From assembly GCA_900547965.1 (NCBI GenBank), contig URJE01000019.1, positions 1 to 23,107 of the forward strand: a stretch of 23,107 nucleotides of DNA. The letters run 5' to 3'. The position numbers were made by a program, and so were the translations under genes. This DNA comes from an uncultured Eggerthella sp. (lineage in GTDB: Bacteria; Actinomycetota; Coriobacteriia; Coriobacteriales; Eggerthellaceae). Below are positions 1-6,691 of this stretch, piece by piece (position 1 is the first letter of the stretch; every line of letters begins with the position of its first letter). The notes under the pieces are model-generated. The model made no database searches. It was not told where the DNA came from and saw nothing but the letters and a program-made list of their open reading frames with translations.

Positions 1-290
1 GCAATGCCGCGCTTTACGGTGCGACGCTTGCGCTTAGGCGGCTCAACCGGCTCACGGAAATCAAGCATCATCTGCTCCATGGGCGCATCGCCTGGAGTGG
101 AATCCGCCACCTTTTCAACATCTTTCACAGTCCATGCCAGCGCTTCGGAGCCATGAAGCTCGAGCATTTTATAGCGCGCATCTTGCACGTTCAGCTTAGA
201 GCCAGCACGATGTTCGCTTTCGAACTCGATAACGCTCGATTTAGGGGCCGCCCCTTTTGGCGAAACGATTGTGGCACGGTACCTGGTCAT
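1..290 (-). CDS. Hypothetical protein, N-terminal part, runs off the left edge
   Basis: An open frame on the minus strand begins with ATG at 290-288 and stays open to the window edge, giving about 96 residues. It is preceded by a good ribosome binding site (AAAGGAG, two bases before the ATG region, 293-300). The product starts MTRYRATIVSPKG, has a mixed hydrophilic composition, and becomes strongly basic near the visible end (PPKRKRRTVKRG), which could be a nucleic-acid-binding or linker segment. No signal peptide or membrane segment is visible. I do not recognise the family. Its start overlaps by four bases (ATGA) the stop of a possible small hydrophobic frame upstream. It is divergent from the activase operon. 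That it is a gene is supported by the start, the RBS and the uninterrupted frame; its function is unknown. Confidence 0.6.
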   Translation of the reverse strand, partial: MTRYRATIVSPKGAAPKSSVIEFESEHRAGSKLNVQDARYKMLELHGSEALAWTVKDVEKVADSTPGDAPMEQMMLDFREPVEPPKRKRRTVKRGI

Positions 291-475
291 GCGGCTCCTT
301 TCATGAAGCGATGTTCGATGCTATTGGAATGGGTGTTTAAGCATAACGCAAGATGGAATCCACATGAAACCATAACCAGCAAAGCCCCAAGAAGAAGAGA
401 ATAAAGGCACAGGGCAGCTCCAAGCAGCCCAACGCCCTCATCAATACGGAGGAATATGAGCCCTTTAGACCTCAA
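287..475 (-). CDS. Possible small membrane protein coupled to the gene at 1-290
   Basis: A 62-codon minus-strand frame contains one long hydrophobic stretch (about residues 15-45, rich in Leu, Gly, Ala, Cys, Val). It ends in a TGA that overlaps the ATG of the next gene as ATGA, the usual arrangement for translational coupling. Against it: the only in-frame start for the full length is TTG at 475, which has no ribosome binding site and lies inside the 5' end of the divergent gene at 456. An internal ATG would give only about 28 residues. The overlap may be accidental. Function is unknown. Confidence 0.2.
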   Translation of the reverse strand: MRSKGLIFLRIDEGVGLLGAALCLYSLLLGALLVMVSCGFHLALCLNTHSNSIEHRFMKGAA

Positions 476-1454
476 GGCGCAGGCCGAATTTGCCGATGTT
501 CAAACCGTTGGCATACCTCGCGCCCTACTGTATTTTCGCTACAAAACCATGTGGCGCACCTTTTTCGAAGAACTCGGCCGGACCGTTGTGGTAAGCGACA
601 AATCCGACCGCAGCACCCTTGAAGCAGGAGCGCACCTTTCCATCGATGAATGCTGCCTGGCATCAAAACTGTATATGGGTCACGTTGCCGGCCTTCTGGG
701 AAAATGCGATGCCATTTTTGCTCCCAGCATCGACAACTTGGGAAACTGCAAAGGCTTCTGTACCAAATTCCAGGCACTGCCAGATTTAGTCGCTAATACT
801 TTCATCACGCAACGTCCCCGCATCATTTCCTGCGAAATTGATCGAGCAGACAGCCACATCAAGGAGCAGGAAGCCTATATCGATCTCGGCCAAAAACTCG
901 GGGCAACAAGAAAAGAATCCAAGAAAGCCTATGCTGCCGCTGTTCGCGCTCAGGCGAATAGCGACGAGAAACGCGCCCGCAAACAGGAAGATCTGCTAAA
1001 ACGCGTTTCTAAAATGCCCGAAGGCGAACGCCCCTTACGAATTCTTTTGGCGGCGCACCCCTACGTGATTCATGACGACTTTGTGGGTTCGCCGCTTGTT
1101 GACATGCTGAGAGAAATGGAAACCTGCGTTCTTTTCGCCGATCGCCACAATCACGAAAAAGCGCTGGAAAAAAGCTTTGAATTTTCCGACACCCTGCCTT
1201 GGATTGTTAACCGCGAGATTATCGGCACCATTTTGAACCTGTACGACCAGATAGATGGCATTGTTTTGGTGAGCGCCTTCCCTTGCGGGCCCGACTCCAT
1301 GACCAACGATGCCCTTATGCGTTGTATCAAAGGCAAGCCCATCCTTTCACTCACTGTCGATGCGCAGAGTGGAACCGCTGGTCTGGAAACACGCTTGGAA
1401 AGCTTTGTCGATATTCTTCGCTACCAGCAAAGGGGTGGTTATCTGCATGAATAA
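456..1454 (+). CDS. Acyl-CoA dehydratase activase-related protein (DUF2229 / COG3580-like)
   Basis: This 332-residue protein belongs to the group of proteins related to 2-hydroxyacyl-CoA dehydratases and their activators. The N-terminus has the family-typical GIPRALLYFRYK (residues 19-30). A cysteine-rich block follows (C66, C67, C84, C98, C102, within SIDECC and GNCKGFC) that could ligate an Fe-S cluster. The C-terminal half includes VSAFPCGPDSM and ends with a TGLETRLESFVDIL-type helix that recurs in its neighbour. In many anaerobes this module and the next two genes are domains of one large activase protein; here they are separate. The start at ATG 456 follows a GGAGG site (448-452). It overlaps the next gene by eight bases. 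By analogy it takes part in ATP-driven low-potential electron transfer; the actual substrate is unknown. Confidence 0.8.
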   Translation: MSPLDLKAQAEFADVQTVGIPRALLYFRYKTMWRTFFEELGRTVVVSDKSDRSTLEAGAHLSIDECCLASKLYMGHVAGLLGKCDAIFAPSIDNLGNCKGFCTKFQALPDLVANTFITQRPRIISCEIDRADSHIKEQEAYIDLGQKLGATRKESKKAYAAAVRAQANSDEKRARKQEDLLKRVSKMPEGERPLRILLAAHPYVIHDDFVGSPLVDMLREMETCVLFADRHNHEKALEKSFEFSDTLPWIVNREIIGTILNLYDQIDGIVLVSAFPCGPDSMTNDALMRCIKGKPILSLTVDAQSGTAGLETRLESFVDILRYQQRGGYLHE

Positions 1455-2715
1455 CAAATCTAATCAAAGGCAAGGTGAAGAACAGAGCCGCAAACCGAAC
1501 GCGCTGAACGCCGTGCAGAAGGCCGCCGACACCCTTAAACGCCGCTATTCCGACGAAACCCCCAATGCATCCATTTCCTTTGTCCCTGGCGCACCCGAGG
1601 CCCTTCGCGCCCGCCGCACCAAGAAAAAGCAACAAAGAAAAATCGATCGTCACGCACGCACCAAAGTTGCCTTCCTTCGCTATTCCTATTACGACATTGC
1701 CTTCAAATACTTCGTTGAGCAGGTGCTTGATGCCGACTACGTATCGTTGCCCGAACCGACGCGTCGCACGCTGGAGCGGGGCGCCCAACACAGTAACGAT
1801 TTCGTATGTGCTCCGTTCAAGCACATCCTGGGTGACTACATCGAAGCGCTAGAACGCGGAGCCGACGTGCTTGTCCAATTTGCCGGTCCCTGTCGCTTGG
1901 GATATTACGGCGAGCTGCAAGAATCCATTCTGCGTGACATGGGCTACGAGTTCGAGATGCTCAACTTCGCCACGGTAACGGGCAAGCCGATGCAGAAGTA
2001 CCTAACCATCTGCAAAGAGAAGGTAAATCCGAACCTCTCTATCTCGCAAGGGGTTAAGCAGTTCCTGGCACTTTTCAAAATGATCGAGTGCCTAGACTCC
2101 TACAACGATGCTTACCTCGCAAAGGCCGGCTTCGAGGTTGAGCCTGGGTCTTTCAAGCGCGCCCGCGATACTTTCTTTGCCGACATGCGCACCGTCACCA
2201 ATCTGAGCCAGATAACTTCCGCCTACAAACAGGGCATGGGCATTCTTCGAGAATTGCCTACGCAAGAACCCGCCGACCCGATTCGCATCGGAATCGTAGG
2301 TGAATACTTCACCGCCGTTGATTCCCATTCGAATCTCAACATCGAAGAAAAGCTCATTGACATGGGTGTTTCGCTTGCACGCTACTTGAACATCACGCAT
2401 CGCAATTTGCACTACAACGAGGAAAACCTGCGCCGTGGCGTAAGCGAATACGTAAGCTACGACATGGGGCCTACTTCCACCATGACCATCGCTGCAGCAA
2501 AAAGCTACGCCGAAAAGGGATTTGATGGCATCATTCACCTTAAGTCTTCTGGCTGCACGCCCGAGATTGACGTGATGCCCGTTCTGCAGCGCATCAGCAG
2601 CGATTATCGCATCCCCATTTTGTACCTGAGCTACGATTCGCAAACGAGCGATACCGGCCTCGACACTCGACTCGAGGCATTCTACGACATGATCGCAATG
2701 AGAAAGGCACGTTGA
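1447..2715 (+). CDS. Acyl-CoA dehydratase activase-related protein (COG3581-like)
   Basis: This 422-residue protein is the second member of the operon. I chose ATG 1447, eight bases inside the previous gene and preceded by AGGGG, because the frame further upstream lies wholly inside gene 1. The first 70 residues are Lys/Arg-rich and look unstructured. The core has DFVCAPFKHILGDYIEAL (C121) and VQFAGPCRLGYYGELQ (C149), motifs of the 2-hydroxyacyl-CoA dehydratase-like fold that can hold Fe-S ligands. A third conserved cysteine sits in LKSSGCTPEIDVMP (about residue 374). The C-terminus (YDSQTSDTGLDTRLEAFYD) parallels that of the upstream gene, as expected for paralogous halves. It probably forms a complex with the products of the genes on either side. 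No classical HgdA/HgdB dehydratase pair is present in the window. Confidence 0.8.
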   Translation: MNNKSNQRQGEEQSRKPNALNAVQKAADTLKRRYSDETPNASISFVPGAPEALRARRTKKKQQRKIDRHARTKVAFLRYSYYDIAFKYFVEQVLDADYVSLPEPTRRTLERGAQHSNDFVCAPFKHILGDYIEALERGADVLVQFAGPCRLGYYGELQESILRDMGYEFEMLNFATVTGKPMQKYLTICKEKVNPNLSISQGVKQFLALFKMIECLDSYNDAYLAKAGFEVEPGSFKRARDTFFADMRTVTNLSQITSAYKQGMGILRELPTQEPADPIRIGIVGEYFTAVDSHSNLNIEEKLIDMGVSLARYLNITHRNLHYNEENLRRGVSEYVSYDMGPTSTMTIAAAKSYAEKGFDGIIHLKSSGCTPEIDVMPVLQRISSDYRIPILYLSYDSQTSDTGLDTRLEAFYDMIAMRKAR

Positions 2716-3677
2716 TGAGCAACGCATTCCTTGGTATCGATACCGGTTCCATTTCCACTAAAGGCGTCATCATTTTGCCCGATGGCACGATTGTCGCCCG
2801 CTCCTACCTTTGGACGGAAGGCAACCCCACCGATGCGGCACGTCGTGTGGTGGAAGATCTGAAAAGCCAGATAAACGCTGAAGAAATCAACGTGGTCGCC
2901 GTTGGCGCTACAGGCAGCGCACGGCGATTGGTTGGCTCTATCTTGGATGCCACCGTAGTGAAAAACGAGATCACCGCCCATGCCGTTGGCACCACCCACC
3001 TACATCCCGACGTGCGCACCATCCTCGAAATCGGCGGACAGGACTCGAAGATCATCTGCGTTGAAAACGGTATAGCCACCGACTATGCCATGAACACGCT
3101 GTGCGCCGCGGGCACTGGTTCGTTCCTCTCAAGCCAAGCACACCGTCTTGGCGTCGAAGTGGAAGAGTTCGGTCCCATCGCCCTAACCTCGAAAAAGCCT
3201 GCCAACATTGCCGCTCGCTGCACGGTGTTCGCCGAGAGCGATTTGGTGCACAAGCTGCAGGTTGGCTACCCTCGCGAAGACGTTATCGCTGGCTTGTGCA
3301 AAGCAGTTGCCACCAACTACCTGAACAACGTGGGCAAAGGCAAACGCATTCAGTCGCCTATCGTATTCCAAGGAGGAGTGAGCAAGAACGTTGGCGTGGT
3401 TCACTTCTTCGAAGAAGCGCTGAACCAACCCGTTCTGGTTGACCCCGATGGCCATCTGATGGGAGCTTACGGTGCCGCATTGCTGGCGGCCGATGCCCCT
3501 GCTTCGAAGCGCAAGCCCTTCAATTTCGACATTTCCGATTTCGAGTTCACCACCCGCGAAGTCATCTGCCAGAAATGCGCTAACCATTGCGAGATCGTGT
3601 GCGTATACAAGGACGATGCCCTCATCGATGCCTGGGGCAATCGCTGCGACAAAGGCGCAATCAAAGTGGGGAAATAG
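2715..3677 (+). CDS. BcrAD/BadFG-type activase ATPase (2-hydroxyacyl-CoA dehydratase activator-like)
   Basis: This 320-residue ATPase belongs to the ASKHA-fold BcrAD_BadFG family (COG1924). Such proteins are homodimers that couple ATP hydrolysis to delivery of a low-potential electron from a bridging [4Fe-4S] cluster. The phosphate-binding motif FLGIDTGSISTKGVI is at residues 5-19. GATGSARR (64-71), EIGGQDSKII (105-114) and VFQGGVSKNVG (217-227) complete the nucleotide site. The cluster cysteines are C130 (CAAGTGSF) and C169 (RCTVFAESD). A C-terminal extension adds five more cysteines (C285, C288, C292, C296, C311), suggesting a second metal site. The ATG at 2715 overlaps the preceding stop as TGATG; a TTG three bases upstream is less likely. 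It is the last gene of the operon, 61 bases before a terminator. Confidence 0.88.
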   Translation: MSNAFLGIDTGSISTKGVIILPDGTIVARSYLWTEGNPTDAARRVVEDLKSQINAEEINVVAVGATGSARRLVGSILDATVVKNEITAHAVGTTHLHPDVRTILEIGGQDSKIICVENGIATDYAMNTLCAAGTGSFLSSQAHRLGVEVEEFGPIALTSKKPANIAARCTVFAESDLVHKLQVGYPREDVIAGLCKAVATNYLNNVGKGKRIQSPIVFQGGVSKNVGVVHFFEEALNQPVLVDPDGHLMGAYGAALLAADAPASKRKPFNFDISDFEFTTREVICQKCANHCEIVCVYKDDALIDAWGNRCDKGAIKVGK

Positions 3678-3738
3678 GGGCAGGTACCAGATTCCCCACC
3701 TTCGGCTTTGAACCACTGCCAACAACGAGCACTTAAGG

Positions 3739-3765
3739 GCTGCTGGAATTTCCGGCAGCTTTTTT
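3739..3765 (+). terminator. Intrinsic terminator after the activase operon
   Basis: A nine-base-pair stem (GCTGCTGGA / TCCGGCAGC, one G-T pair) with an ATT loop is followed directly by six T. It lies 61 bases after the stop of the activase gene. Confidence 0.85.
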
Positions 3766-3812
3766 AGTGGAGCCTAGTGCCTGTCCCTATCTCCCTCAGT
3801 TATGAAGAAACG

Positions 3813-3837
3813 ATAATTGTTTCTAAAATATAATTAT
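3813..3837 (+). promoter_or_regulatory. Candidate operator and -10 element upstream of the MarR gene
   Basis: An inverted repeat ATAATT-N13-AATTAT lies in a short AT-rich patch about 95 bases before the MarR gene and overlaps a perfect TATAAT (3829-3834). MarR proteins commonly bind such palindromes over their own promoters. No convincing -35 box is visible at the right distance, so both promoter and operator are tentative. Confidence 0.35.
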
Positions 3838-3872
3838 GTTTTAGTACTGTTTATCGTATCAAACAAGCCTAT

Positions 3873-3895
3873 AAGCGCCCCTGCATGGGGCGCTT
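3873..3895 (+). terminator. Hairpin in the leader of the MarR-MFS operon
   Basis: AAGCGCCCC and GGGGCGCTT form a perfect nine-base-pair stem around TGCAT, followed by TCTTATTCTC. It sits between the candidate promoter and the MarR ribosome binding site, so it is either a leader attenuator or a second terminator for the upstream operon. The T tract is poor. Confidence 0.45.
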
Positions 3896-3931
3896 TCTTA
3901 TTCTCGAAAGCAGAAAGGAGGATCATCAGCT

Positions 3932-4408
3932 ATGGAAAACATCAACTTTTGCCGAGCCTTGTTCGAGGAGACCCGCTTCATCAACTCACTTATCAAGTCG
4001 ACGATTTCGGGTATTGCCGCAAAGCACGGGTTAAACCCCTATCAAACCCATCTGCTTGGCGAGATTGCCTCGCGGGATGGCCAAACTATCAAGGAACTCG
4101 CTTACCGCCTGTGCGTAAAACCCTCGAATTTCAAACCTATCGCACAGCCTATGGAAGATCGTGGGCTTATCGAGCGCCGTCAAGACGAAAACGACAAGCG
4201 CAGCTTCCGCATCTACCTCACGGATAAAGGCTGCGCCGAATCAGCTGCCATCGATACTGAGTTTTCTGCTCTCTTTGGGGAAAACCCCGATGCAGTAGAA
4301 CTGCAGCAGCAGGTCATCGAAGGGTTTAAAGCCTTCCGTAAGCTCGCAAGCCTCAACAGTCAACTCAAAACCACCCCTATCGATCCCCGCACAAGAAAGG
4401 AAAACTAA
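3932..4408 (+). CDS. MarR family transcriptional regulator
   Basis: This 158-residue protein has the MarR winged-helix layout. A dimerising N-terminal helix is followed by a recognition region LNPYQTHLLGEIASRDG / TIKELAYRLCVKPSNF (about residues 35-68) and the wing motif DRGLIERRQDENDKRSFRIY, which carries the family's conserved D-x-R...DKR pattern, then LTDKG. A strong ribosome binding site (AAAGGAGG, 3914-3921) fixes the ATG. Its stop codon touches the start of the exporter gene (TAAATG), so the two are surely co-transcribed. By family precedent it represses the operon and is released by the exporter's substrate or a related ligand; the ligand cannot be read from sequence. Confidence 0.9.
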   Translation: MENINFCRALFEETRFINSLIKSTISGIAAKHGLNPYQTHLLGEIASRDGQTIKELAYRLCVKPSNFKPIAQPMEDRGLIERRQDENDKRSFRIYLTDKGCAESAAIDTEFSALFGENPDAVELQQQVIEGFKAFRKLASLNSQLKTTPIDPRTRKEN

Positions 4409-6343
4409 ATGGGTCTCACCCGCAATCAAGTAGTTATCGTTGCCATTTTGCTGGCAGGCGCCACGCTGGTTGTTTTGAACCAGACGCTCCTTTCGCCCGC
4501 ATACCCCTCCATCATGGCCGACCTCCAGGTAGACGCCACCACCGTTCAGTGGCTCACCTCGGCCTATTCCCTGGTCGAAGCCATCGTCATCCCGCTTTCC
4601 GCTTTCCTTATAGGACGCTTCCCCACTCGAAAGCTGTTCATCGCGGGCATTTCGGTATTCGCCCTAGGCTCCCTTATGGCAGCATTTTCGCCCTTCTTCG
4701 GCATCCTGCTGCTGGGCCGCATTTTCCAGGCGGCATCCACCGGTGTGGTTATGCCGATGGTGTTCACCGTAATCCTTCTGGTGTTCCCCCGTGAAAAGCG
4801 CGGCAGCGCCATGGGCATTGTGTCCTTGGTTATCGGCTTTGCTCCTGCTGTCGGCCCTTCCCTTTCCGGCTTGTTGGTCGAATCCGTCGGGTGGCGCTCG
4901 CTCTTTATGCTGGTAACCGCACTAGCTGTGCTTATCGTTATCTTCGCCGTCGTCTTCCTCAAGAGCTACGGCGAGTTCGAACCCACCTCGTTCGACAAGC
5001 CATCTGTTGCCCTGTGCTCACTGGGCCTTTTGGGACTACTGTATGGCTTGGCCACCATCACTTCGGCAACTAACGTAGTCACTCCAATCACCCTTATCAT
5101 CTTCGGTGCCGTTCTCTTGACATTCTTCGTACGTAGACAGCTGAAACTTGAAGTGCCACTGCTGAAAGTCGACGTGTTAAAGAGCCGCGCATATGCCATC
5201 ATCGTCGTCCTGGTTGCCCTGCTCCAAGCAGCTTTGGTTGGCACGGGCGTTTTGCTCCCCATCTATTTGCAAAACCTGCTCGGCGTATCCGCCCTGGAAA
5301 CCGGCCTTATCATGCTCCCGGGCGCTGTGTTGGGCGCCATCATGGGCTTCCTCGCCGGCCGCCTGTTCGACAAACTGGGTGTTCGCCGTATCGTGATCCC
5401 AGGCGCCTTGATTGCAGCCATCGGCGGTTGCGGCTTAGTTGGCTTCGGACTCGACACGCCCGTACCTTTCATCATCGTTATTTACACCTGCCTGGGCGTT
5501 GGCATGCAAGCGTTGGTCACCCCGCTTAACACCTGGGGAATCAACACGCTGGACAACCGCGTTATCCAGCACGCAAATGCACTGCAGAACACACTGAACC
5601 AGGTCGGCGCTTCGTTAGGTACCGCCATCTTGGTTTCCCTTTCCGCAACATCCACCTTCCTGTTCCCCGAGATGCCCGCACTCGAACAGGCTATGGCGGG
5701 CGACCGCATCGCATTCGCCTTCACGGCACTTATCATGATCGCGATCTTTGTGGTTATCGTTGCCGCCGTACGCGACACCAAGAAGAAGCCCTCCGCCGCA
5801 GAGCGCGCCAATGCCCTGCGCCTGCCCACCAAGGCAGACGACCACATCGCCGTGGACCTTGCCATGAACAAGCAGCCCTACTTCGTTCACAGCACCGATT
5901 CCATCCGCGAGGTTGCGCAGATTCTGGCCACCAACAAAACCTCTGGTGTTCCTGTGGTCGACGAGTATATGAAGGTGGTCGGCTTTATTTCCGACGGCGA
6001 CATCATGAAGTACATCGGACGCAGTGAAGGCGCCGTTCTGGACGCAACTCTTATGCTGTACCGCGCCACCGACAACGAAAACTTCATGCAGCGCGTTTCC
6101 GAACTGCTCGACTTGAACGTTATGCGCATCGCCACCAAGGGTGCCATTTCCGTTGAAAGCGGATCGGAGCTTGATGAAGCATGCCGCCTGCTTGCCGAAA
6201 AGCGCATCAAGAAAGCGCCGGTAGTAAGCTCCGACGGAACGCTTATCGGCTCACTTTCCCGCTCAGACGTTATTCGATCCACTATGGCAAACCTCGCCGC
6301 CATCGAAGCTCTTGCCAAAAGGTCGAAGCCCGCAAACGCCTAA
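4409..6343 (+). CDS. DHA2-type MFS multidrug exporter with C-terminal CBS domain pair
   Basis: The 644-residue protein has two parts. Residues 1 to about 460 form a 14-helix EmrB/QacA-like (DHA2) proton-coupled exporter. They include the N-terminal ALNQT-like motif (VVLNQTLLSPAYPSI), the motif A loop (GRFPTRKLF), motif C (GFAPAVGPSLSGLL) and a second motif-A-like loop (GRLFDKLGVRRI). Residues 484 to about 635 are a cytoplasmic pair of CBS domains (TSGVPVVDEYMKVVGFISDGD; IKKAPVVSSDGTLIGSLSRSD) with an insertion of roughly 30 residues between them. CBS pairs bind adenine nucleotides, so transport may be tuned by energy state. DHA2 exporters usually end near 470-500 residues without this module. 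ATG follows directly on the MarR stop. Confidence 0.9.
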   Translation: MGLTRNQVVIVAILLAGATLVVLNQTLLSPAYPSIMADLQVDATTVQWLTSAYSLVEAIVIPLSAFLIGRFPTRKLFIAGISVFALGSLMAAFSPFFGILLLGRIFQAASTGVVMPMVFTVILLVFPREKRGSAMGIVSLVIGFAPAVGPSLSGLLVESVGWRSLFMLVTALAVLIVIFAVVFLKSYGEFEPTSFDKPSVALCSLGLLGLLYGLATITSATNVVTPITLIIFGAVLLTFFVRRQLKLEVPLLKVDVLKSRAYAIIVVLVALLQAALVGTGVLLPIYLQNLLGVSALETGLIMLPGAVLGAIMGFLAGRLFDKLGVRRIVIPGALIAAIGGCGLVGFGLDTPVPFIIVIYTCLGVGMQALVTPLNTWGINTLDNRVIQHANALQNTLNQVGASLGTAILVSLSATSTFLFPEMPALEQAMAGDRIAFAFTALIMIAIFVVIVAAVRDTKKKPSAAERANALRLPTKADDHIAVDLAMNKQPYFVHSTDSIREVAQILATNKTSGVPVVDEYMKVVGFISDGDIMKYIGRSEGAVLDATLMLYRATDNENFMQRVSELLDLNVMRIATKGAISVESGSELDEACRLLAEKRIKKAPVVSSDGTLIGSLSRSDVIRSTMANLAAIEALAKRSKPANA

Positions 6344-6366
6344 CAACCCGAACCCTCCTTTTCTCC

Positions 6367-6410
6367 CGCCCCGCATCAAACTTCGGCCTGATGCGGGGCG
6401 TTTTGCTTTT
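6367..6410 (+). terminator. Intrinsic terminator after the exporter
   Basis: A perfect 12-base-pair stem (CGCCCCGCATCA / TGATGCGGGGCG) with a ten-base loop is followed by TTTTGCTTTT, 23 bases after the MFS stop codon. Confidence 0.92.
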
Positions 6411-6492
6411 GGAGCCATGCCTCAAGGGCCCAAACGCGCGTAGTCGGCATGGGCGAACGAATCGCCGCATTGCCTATGCACGCAACGCCAAC

Positions 6493-6522
6493 TTGCCGCA
6501 CAAAGAAAACCCCCTTTATAAT
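6493..6522 (+). promoter_or_regulatory. Predicted promoter of the cobalamin-regulated locus
   Basis: TTGCCG (6493-6498) and a perfect TATAAT (6517-6522) are separated by 18 bases. Transcription would begin near 6529-6531, just before the riboswitch fold. Confidence 0.65.
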
Positions 6523-6535
6523 GTGACCGCATAAT

Positions 6536-6672
6536 TTTGGTTACGGCTGGCTGCGCTTTTTGCGCAGGTGCTCACATGCCGCAGGGGAATGAAGGTGAAA
6601 ATCCTTCGCTATACCAGTAACCGTAACTTCGAGCAGCGCTCGATCAAGTCGGAATGCCTGCCAGCCCGCACC
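6536..6672 (+). ncRNA. Cobalamin (B12) riboswitch
   Basis: The leader carries the consensus blocks of the adenosylcobalamin-class aptamer in order. These are a GGTTACGG opening, a GGTGC...GCCGCAGGGGAAT segment, the core GGTGAAAATCC (6593-6603) in a GAAGG/CCTTC hairpin, a GTAACCGTAACT segment where the family has CCGCAACTGTAA, and the B12-box-like AAGTCGGAATGCCTGCC (6646-6662). A P-stem hairpin CTGCGC-TTTTT-GCGCAG lies near the 5' end. No T-run hairpin lies between the aptamer and the start codon, and the ribosome binding site (AAGGAG, 6681-6686) follows within 20 bases, so control is probably at translation initiation. The end points are approximate. Confidence 0.85.
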
Positions 6673-6691
6673 CTGGATAGAAGGAGCTCAC

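Noticed and set aside
2092..2727. 211-codon minus-strand frame opposite the COG3581-like gene
   Set aside because: Antisense mirror of a gene with clear family motifs.
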